Both the position numbers and the translations under genes were made by a program. Below are positions 60,224-64,000 of a DNA stretch of 64,000 nucleotides, piece by piece. The notes beneath the pieces were generated by a model. It did not search any database, had not been told where the DNA came from, and saw only the letters and a program-made list of their open reading frames with translations. Position 1 is the first letter of the stretch; every line of letters starts with the position of its first letter. The stretch is from Phorcysia thermohydrogeniphila (GTDB taxonomy: Bacteria > Aquificota > Aquificia > Desulfurobacteriales > Desulfurobacteriaceae): contig NZ_SMFV01000006.1 of NCBI RefSeq assembly GCF_004339575.1, positions 1 to 64,000 of the forward strand, given 5' to 3'.

Positions 60224-62154
60224 TCCTAACTTCTTTAACATTAGAAAATGTAGGTCTCTATAAAGGAAAAAATGTTTTAGATCTAAGACCAAAAGAAGGG
60301 AAAAATATTGTCTTATTTGGTGGAAAAAACGGAACTGGCAAGACTACCTTACTCGAATCTGTAAAGTTATGCTTGTACGGCAACAATATCTACGGATATA
60401 CAAAAAAACAGTATGAAGAGTTTATTAAAAAGCTTATACACAAAGGAGAAAAAAGCGCTCAAGTCACTCTTGAATTTATTTACTTTTCTTTGGAATCTCA
60501 TGACACCTACAAAGTAGTTAGAAAGTGGGATCTCGGCAAGCGTTTTAAAGAGGAATTCCTTCTTTACAAAAATGGTGAAATCTATAAAGAAATACCTAGG
60601 GAACAGTGGCAAGAGTTTATTTCTGACATTATTCCTCCTAGCTTAGTTAACTTTTTCTTTTTCGACGGAGAGAAAATAGAAAAACTCGCAGAAGATTTCT
60701 CAGAAGTTGAGTTTGTAAATGATGTTAAATCTCTCTTAGGAGTTACAGTGATAGATACTTTAAGAACAAGTTTAGATATATTGAGAAAAAGATATATTAA
60801 CCAAGAAGATGTATCCGAAGAAATAAGTCAAAAGCTTCAAGAGTTAGAGGAAAAGAGAAAAACTTTGGAGAAAGAATTAGAGAAAAAACTTCAGAGTCTT
60901 GCCGATATAGAAAATAAGAAACAAGTGTTAGAGAGGAAACTAAAAACGGCCGAAAGGGAATTTATAGAAAAAGGCGGAGAAGCTTTTAGAAGTTATGAAA
61001 GAAATAAAACAAGAAAAGAATTCTTAGAAAGTGAAATTGAAAAGATCAAGAATGAGATTAGAGAACTAGCTTCCAAAGATTTGCCTCTCGCGACAGGTAT
61101 GGATCTAGTGGAGGAACTCCTTGTACAGTTAGAGATGGAAAAAGAAATAAAAAGAATAAATTTTGAAAAAGAAATTTTGCAAAACAAGCTCAAGGAGCTT
61201 GAGAACATTTTGACTCCTCTCTCTTTGGACAAGGAAGTATTAGAGAAAATACGAAACTTATTCTCAGTCAATAAAGAAATTAAATCAGATATTATTCTCG
61301 ATCTCTCTGAAAAAGAAAACAAGACGGTAGAAGTAGTTATTCAAAATCTGAAAACTAATACTTTGGGCAAAGCTAAAAATTTATTTCTCAAGTTAGAGAA
61401 TCTAGAAGAAGAACTACTTGAAGTTGAAAGTGCTTTACAGAATGTTCCAGAGGAGGAATTTATTAAACCATATTTAGAAAAACTTTCACGGCTAGAAAGG
61501 AAAAGAATGGAATATGAAACTATAAGGAAATGCTTAGAAGAAGAAATTAGAAAACTGGAAAAAGAAAAAAACAAAGTAGAGAAGGAAATTGAAAAATTAG
61601 AAAGCTTTATCAAACAAAAGATGAAAAAGAGAATGGTTATTCATATAATAGAGAAATCCCAAAAGGTCATTGATAGATTTAGGAAAGAGTTCGTAAAGAG
61701 GAAAATAAAAATTCTCGAAAAAGAGATCCTAGATGCCTTTTACAAACTTAAAAGAAAAGAAAACTTCATAAGAGATTTACATATTAATCCAGAAACTTTT
61801 GAAATCACTCTTTTTGATGTAAACAATAGAAAAATTCCCATCGATAGACTCTCTTCAGGAGAAAGACAGATATTTGCAATATCATTCTTATGGGGACTTG
61901 CAAGAGCTTCTGGTAAAAAATTACCAGTAATCATAGATACCCCTTTGGGTAGATTAGATAATGAACATAGAGAGAACCTCGCTAAGAACTATTTCCCACA
62001 TATTAGTCATCAAGTTATTATCCTATCCACAGATGTAGAAGTAGACAAAGAACTTTTTGAGATGTTAAGAACACATATATCACACTCATACCAATTGGTC
62101 TACGACGAAGATTGTATGTGCACCAAAGTGCACAAAGGATATTTTTGGAATTAG
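60220..62154 (+). CDS. dndD: DNA phosphorothioation ATPase DndD
   Basis: A 644-residue SMC/Rad50-like ATPase. Walker A is FGGKNGTGKTTLLES (GGKNGTGKT, residues 34-42). The ABC signature is RLSSGERQIFAIS near 545 and Walker B is LPVIIDTPLGRLD near 567-580. Between them lies a long coiled coil (about 200-510). No CxxC zinc hook is seen. It is thought to drive DNA structural change during modification. The ATG at 60220 overlaps the dndC stop (ATGA); an in-frame start 42 bp earlier lies inside dndC and adds a non-conserved leader. Confidence 0.95.
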   Translation: MILTSLTLENVGLYKGKNVLDLRPKEGKNIVLFGGKNGTGKTTLLESVKLCLYGNNIYGYTKKQYEEFIKKLIHKGEKSAQVTLEFIYFSLESHDTYKVVRKWDLGKRFKEEFLLYKNGEIYKEIPREQWQEFISDIIPPSLVNFFFFDGEKIEKLAEDFSEVEFVNDVKSLLGVTVIDTLRTSLDILRKRYINQEDVSEEISQKLQELEEKRKTLEKELEKKLQSLADIENKKQVLERKLKTAEREFIEKGGEAFRSYERNKTRKEFLESEIEKIKNEIRELASKDLPLATGMDLVEELLVQLEMEKEIKRINFEKEILQNKLKELENILTPLSLDKEVLEKIRNLFSVNKEIKSDIILDLSEKENKTVEVVIQNLKTNTLGKAKNLFLKLENLEEELLEVESALQNVPEEEFIKPYLEKLSRLERKRMEYETIRKCLEEEIRKLEKEKNKVEKEIEKLESFIKQKMKKRMVIHIIEKSQKVIDRFRKEFVKRKIKILEKEILDAFYKLKRKENFIRDLHINPETFEITLFDVNNRKIPIDRLSSGERQIFAISFLWGLARASGKKLPVIIDTPLGRLDNEHRENLAKNYFPHISHQVIILSTDVEVDKELFEMLRTHISHSYQLVYDEDCMCTKVHKGYFWN

Positions 62155-62173
62155 TAGTTTTAGGAGAGAGAAA

Positions 62174-62542
62174 ATGAAGTTTAACAGGATTATCCTGGAT
62201 AAGAAAATTAGCCAAAAACTCTTCATACTAAAAGGAAGAACAGGTCTTACCCCTAATATCCTTTGCAGATTTGGCCTAATCCTTTCTTTGAAAGATCCAA
62301 CAGTACCAGATCCGAAGTGGTATAAGCAAGATGGTCAAGAGTTAATGAGACATGTATTACTTGGCGACTTAGATACTATTCTAATTTGCCTTTTTAAACA
62401 AAGAGCTTATAGGGATGGAGTAAATCTGAAAGATGAAAAACTTCTTCTTGAACTCTTTAGAGCTCATATAAACAGAGGAGCAGAGCTCCTCTATAATAGG
62501 ATTAAGAATCTTAGTAGCATAAAAGAATTAATTGACTTATAA
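62174..62542 (+). CDS. dndE: DNA sulphur modification protein DndE
   Basis: A 122-residue small basic protein. KLFILKGRTGLTPNILCRFG, LILSLKDPTVPDP and LFRAHINRGAELLYNRIKN match DndE, which in structural work forms tetramers that bind nicked DNA. The ATG lies 19 bp after dndD with GGAGAGA upstream. It ends 12 bp from the convergent DUF262 gene. No dndF, G or H follows on this strand. Confidence 0.93.
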   Translation: MKFNRIILDKKISQKLFILKGRTGLTPNILCRFGLILSLKDPTVPDPKWYKQDGQELMRHVLLGDLDTILICLFKQRAYRDGVNLKDEKLLLELFRAHINRGAELLYNRIKNLSSIKELIDL

Positions 62543-62554
62543 TTCCAATACTTC

Positions 62555-64000
62555 TTAATCAAAATAGGAAAGCTTAAAATTACTACCATTATTATCTATT
62601 AAAATGAATTTTAAAAGACCCTTGAAAGCTTTAGATCTATTTTCAATTGCCTCTTTTCCCCACATTTCTTCTTCACCTAAAGGTCTAAAAAATTCATGGA
62701 ACTTTTGTCTATAGACTCTATATTCATGCGTTCCGTCAACAATTTCTTCTTTTATTGAGCGGGTAATATATATATTTTGATTACTCTTTAGGGCATTTAT
62801 TTTCTCTTCAAAACAACTATTTCTACTGGAAGAATTAAAAGATCTATCCACTAAAGTTAAATTTCCTATTCTATGAACATAGTTTTTATAATTTTCCTCT
62901 GTAATATCCGAATATCTACATTCCCCAAAGTTAGGAGTCTGAGGTAAGATATGCTCAACCGAAATATTGTTACTATCTACCTTTGTACCTTCAAGATGAT
63001 AGTTTGCAATACTCAGTAGTAACTTAGTTAACTTCTTCTTCTTTCTATACAGGGGTAAAACTTCTATATTTGTCTCAAAATCACTTAGGTAAGAATCTAT
63101 CTTCTCAGAAATCCAACTATTTACCTTTTCTATGTTTCCACTTTCAGTTACAATGGTTTTACAAAGTTCAGGTACAATTTCACTAAGCTTTTTGGTCTTA
63201 TCTGCAATCATGTAGACAACAGCTAATCTTAGTATCATTAAGAGAATCCTTTTCTTATGGAACTCAAAATCTCCTTCTCCTAAAACCTCGTAAAAAGACA
63301 AAAGTATCTTAAAACCTAAATTGAAATTTATCAAATTTAGATATTTCTGCACAAGAGTATCTCTCTTGAGCTCCTTATATTTGGCAGCAACCCTAATTAA
63401 ATCACCTAATAAACTCAGAGAGTCTTCATAATTTTCTGTCCTTAACGCCTTGAAAGTAGTAAAAATCGGGTTATTTCCTCTAGATACTATCTCTATACCT
63501 TTTATAGTTAAGTAATCCTCTAAAAACTCCCTTGGCTGGATCTTAGTTCTAGAAGGATTAATATTGTTAATGATTTCTAATAACCTTTCCCATTCAGTAG
63601 AAAGAGTACTATACTCTGTTTCATTAGCAGAAAAAAACAAAAAGTTCTTCAAAAGATCCTCAGGCTTTAAAGTAATTCCACTATCATTTAGTTTTTCAAA
63701 AACAAGAAAACCAGTATCCACATCATTAGTTTTCGTTACAACAAGCTTAGTATTATTTAAAAATTGATCACAAAAGTCCAAAAGAGTCCCCTCATCTTTA
63801 TCAGAAAAGAAAGAGTCTATTTCGCACACTATATTAAGTAAGTTCTTCTGATATTCATTCAAAGGAAAGTCAAAAACATCCTCCAAACTTTTATTAGAGC
63901 ACAAATCACACCTATTCTCACCATCTAACAGTAAATTAATTACCCTTTCAAAGACAGGTGCCAGCGAATCATTCCGCTCAACAATATAGCTACGTTCAAC
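62555..64000 (-). CDS. DUF262/DUF1524 protein (SspE/GmrSD-like), N-terminus beyond the window
   Basis: The visible 481 residues are the C-terminal part. The frame is open to base 64000, so the TTG at 63904 is not the true start. Late DUF262 is seen in FEKLNDSGITLKPEDLLKNF. The C-terminal DUF1524 HNH-like nuclease is seen in ISVEHILPQTPNFG (His and Pro of HxxP) and VHRIGNLTLVDRSFNSSSRN (GNLTL plus Asn). The NTPase DGQQR motif expected in DUF262 would lie off the right edge. This architecture is that of GmrS-GmrD fusions and of SspE, the effector of Ssp phosphorothioate defence. Its convergent position 12 bp from dndE suggests a phosphorothioate-linked restriction role; that is inference. Confidence 0.85.
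   Translation of the reverse strand, partial: VERSYIVERNDSLAPVFERVINLLLDGENRCDLCSNKSLEDVFDFPLNEYQKNLLNIVCEIDSFFSDKDEGTLLDFCDQFLNNTKLVVTKTNDVDTGFLVFEKLNDSGITLKPEDLLKNFLFFSANETEYSTLSTEWERLLEIINNINPSRTKIQPREFLEDYLTIKGIEIVSRGNNPIFTTFKALRTENYEDSLSLLGDLIRVAAKYKELKRDTLVQKYLNLINFNLGFKILLSFYEVLGEGDFEFHKKRILLMILRLAVVYMIADKTKKLSEIVPELCKTIVTESGNIEKVNSWISEKIDSYLSDFETNIEVLPLYRKKKKLTKLLLSIANYHLEGTKVDSNNISVEHILPQTPNFGECRYSDITEENYKNYVHRIGNLTLVDRSFNSSSRNSCFEEKINALKSNQNIYITRSIKEEIVDGTHEYRVYRQKFHEFFRPLGEEEMWGKEAIENRSKAFKGLLKFILIDNNGSNFKLSYFD

Noticed and set aside
63902-63904. TTG as start of the DUF262 protein
   Set aside because: The frame is open upstream to the window edge with sensible protein sequence, and DUF262 needs a longer N-terminus; the gene is cut by the window.
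1-64000. CRISPR arrays, insertion sequences and transposases
   Set aside because: No regularly spaced repeats and no transposase-like protein were seen.

Overview
The window looks like the chromosome of a thermophilic bacterium, most likely of the Aquificota and probably close to Desulfurobacteriaceae (Thermovibrio, Desulfurobacterium). The grounds are indirect: dense gene packing with many overlapping starts, frequent TTG and GTG starts behind strong GGAGG sites, split glyQ/glyS, pyruvate phosphate dikinase, a C_GCAxxG_C_C cytochrome-like protein and an archaeal-type AK6 kinase. The genus is inference; no rRNA is visible.

Layout. Positions 1-270 hold a leftward tRNA-Gly and tandem leftward TTGACA promoters that probably serve a stable-RNA operon beyond the left edge. 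295-6263 is a leftward run of surface-polysaccharide genes (deacetylase, two glycosyltransferases), two lipoproteins and priA. 6341-9737 is an unexplained operon-like cluster: a WYL regulator, a tandem zinc-ribbon protein, two coiled-coil proteins and a membrane protein. 9802-11064 carries ispE and five tRNAs (Gln, His, Leu, Gly, Cys), followed by an orphan MNT-type nucleotidyltransferase. 11471-17140 is hyuA and hyuB split by an AAA ATPase and a possible PD-(D/E)XK nuclease. 17168-21166 holds arsC, a NIL-ferredoxin, nadA, guaA and a 30-residue membrane protein. 21331-26856 is a TolC/adaptor/RND efflux operon. 26891-36238 holds a 32-residue membrane protein, ppdK, glyS, glyQ, queC, hemW and a TPR protein. 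36408-40335 carries a pseudopilin, argF, a DUF2062 protein and a divergent pair (cytochrome-like protein and cysteine-rich TrmB-type regulator) around a compact operator region. 40410-47671 holds tRNA-Asn, gmhB, truD and a leftward operon of a chemoreceptor, AK6 kinase, rsmB and two HDOD paralogues. 47773-57463 holds carB, a thioesterase, a LysR regulator, a CitE-like lyase, a Sel1 protein, a phosphoribosyltransferase and an M23 peptidase.

57674-64000 is the most notable part: an AT-rich DNA phosphorothioation operon (dndB, dndC, dndD, dndE). A near-consensus promoter drives it, with a perfect 13-bp inverted repeat over the predicted transcription start. Converging on it, 12 bp away, is a DUF262/DUF1524 (SspE/GmrSD-like) protein that runs off the right edge. 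No dndA and no dndFGH are visible. The arrangement suggests a phosphorothioate modification module paired with an SspE-type rather than DndFGH-type effector.

A genome-scale signal also runs through the window. The palindrome GAGCTC is far commoner than chance in the core genes, in more than one reading frame, and sparse in the suspected foreign segments.
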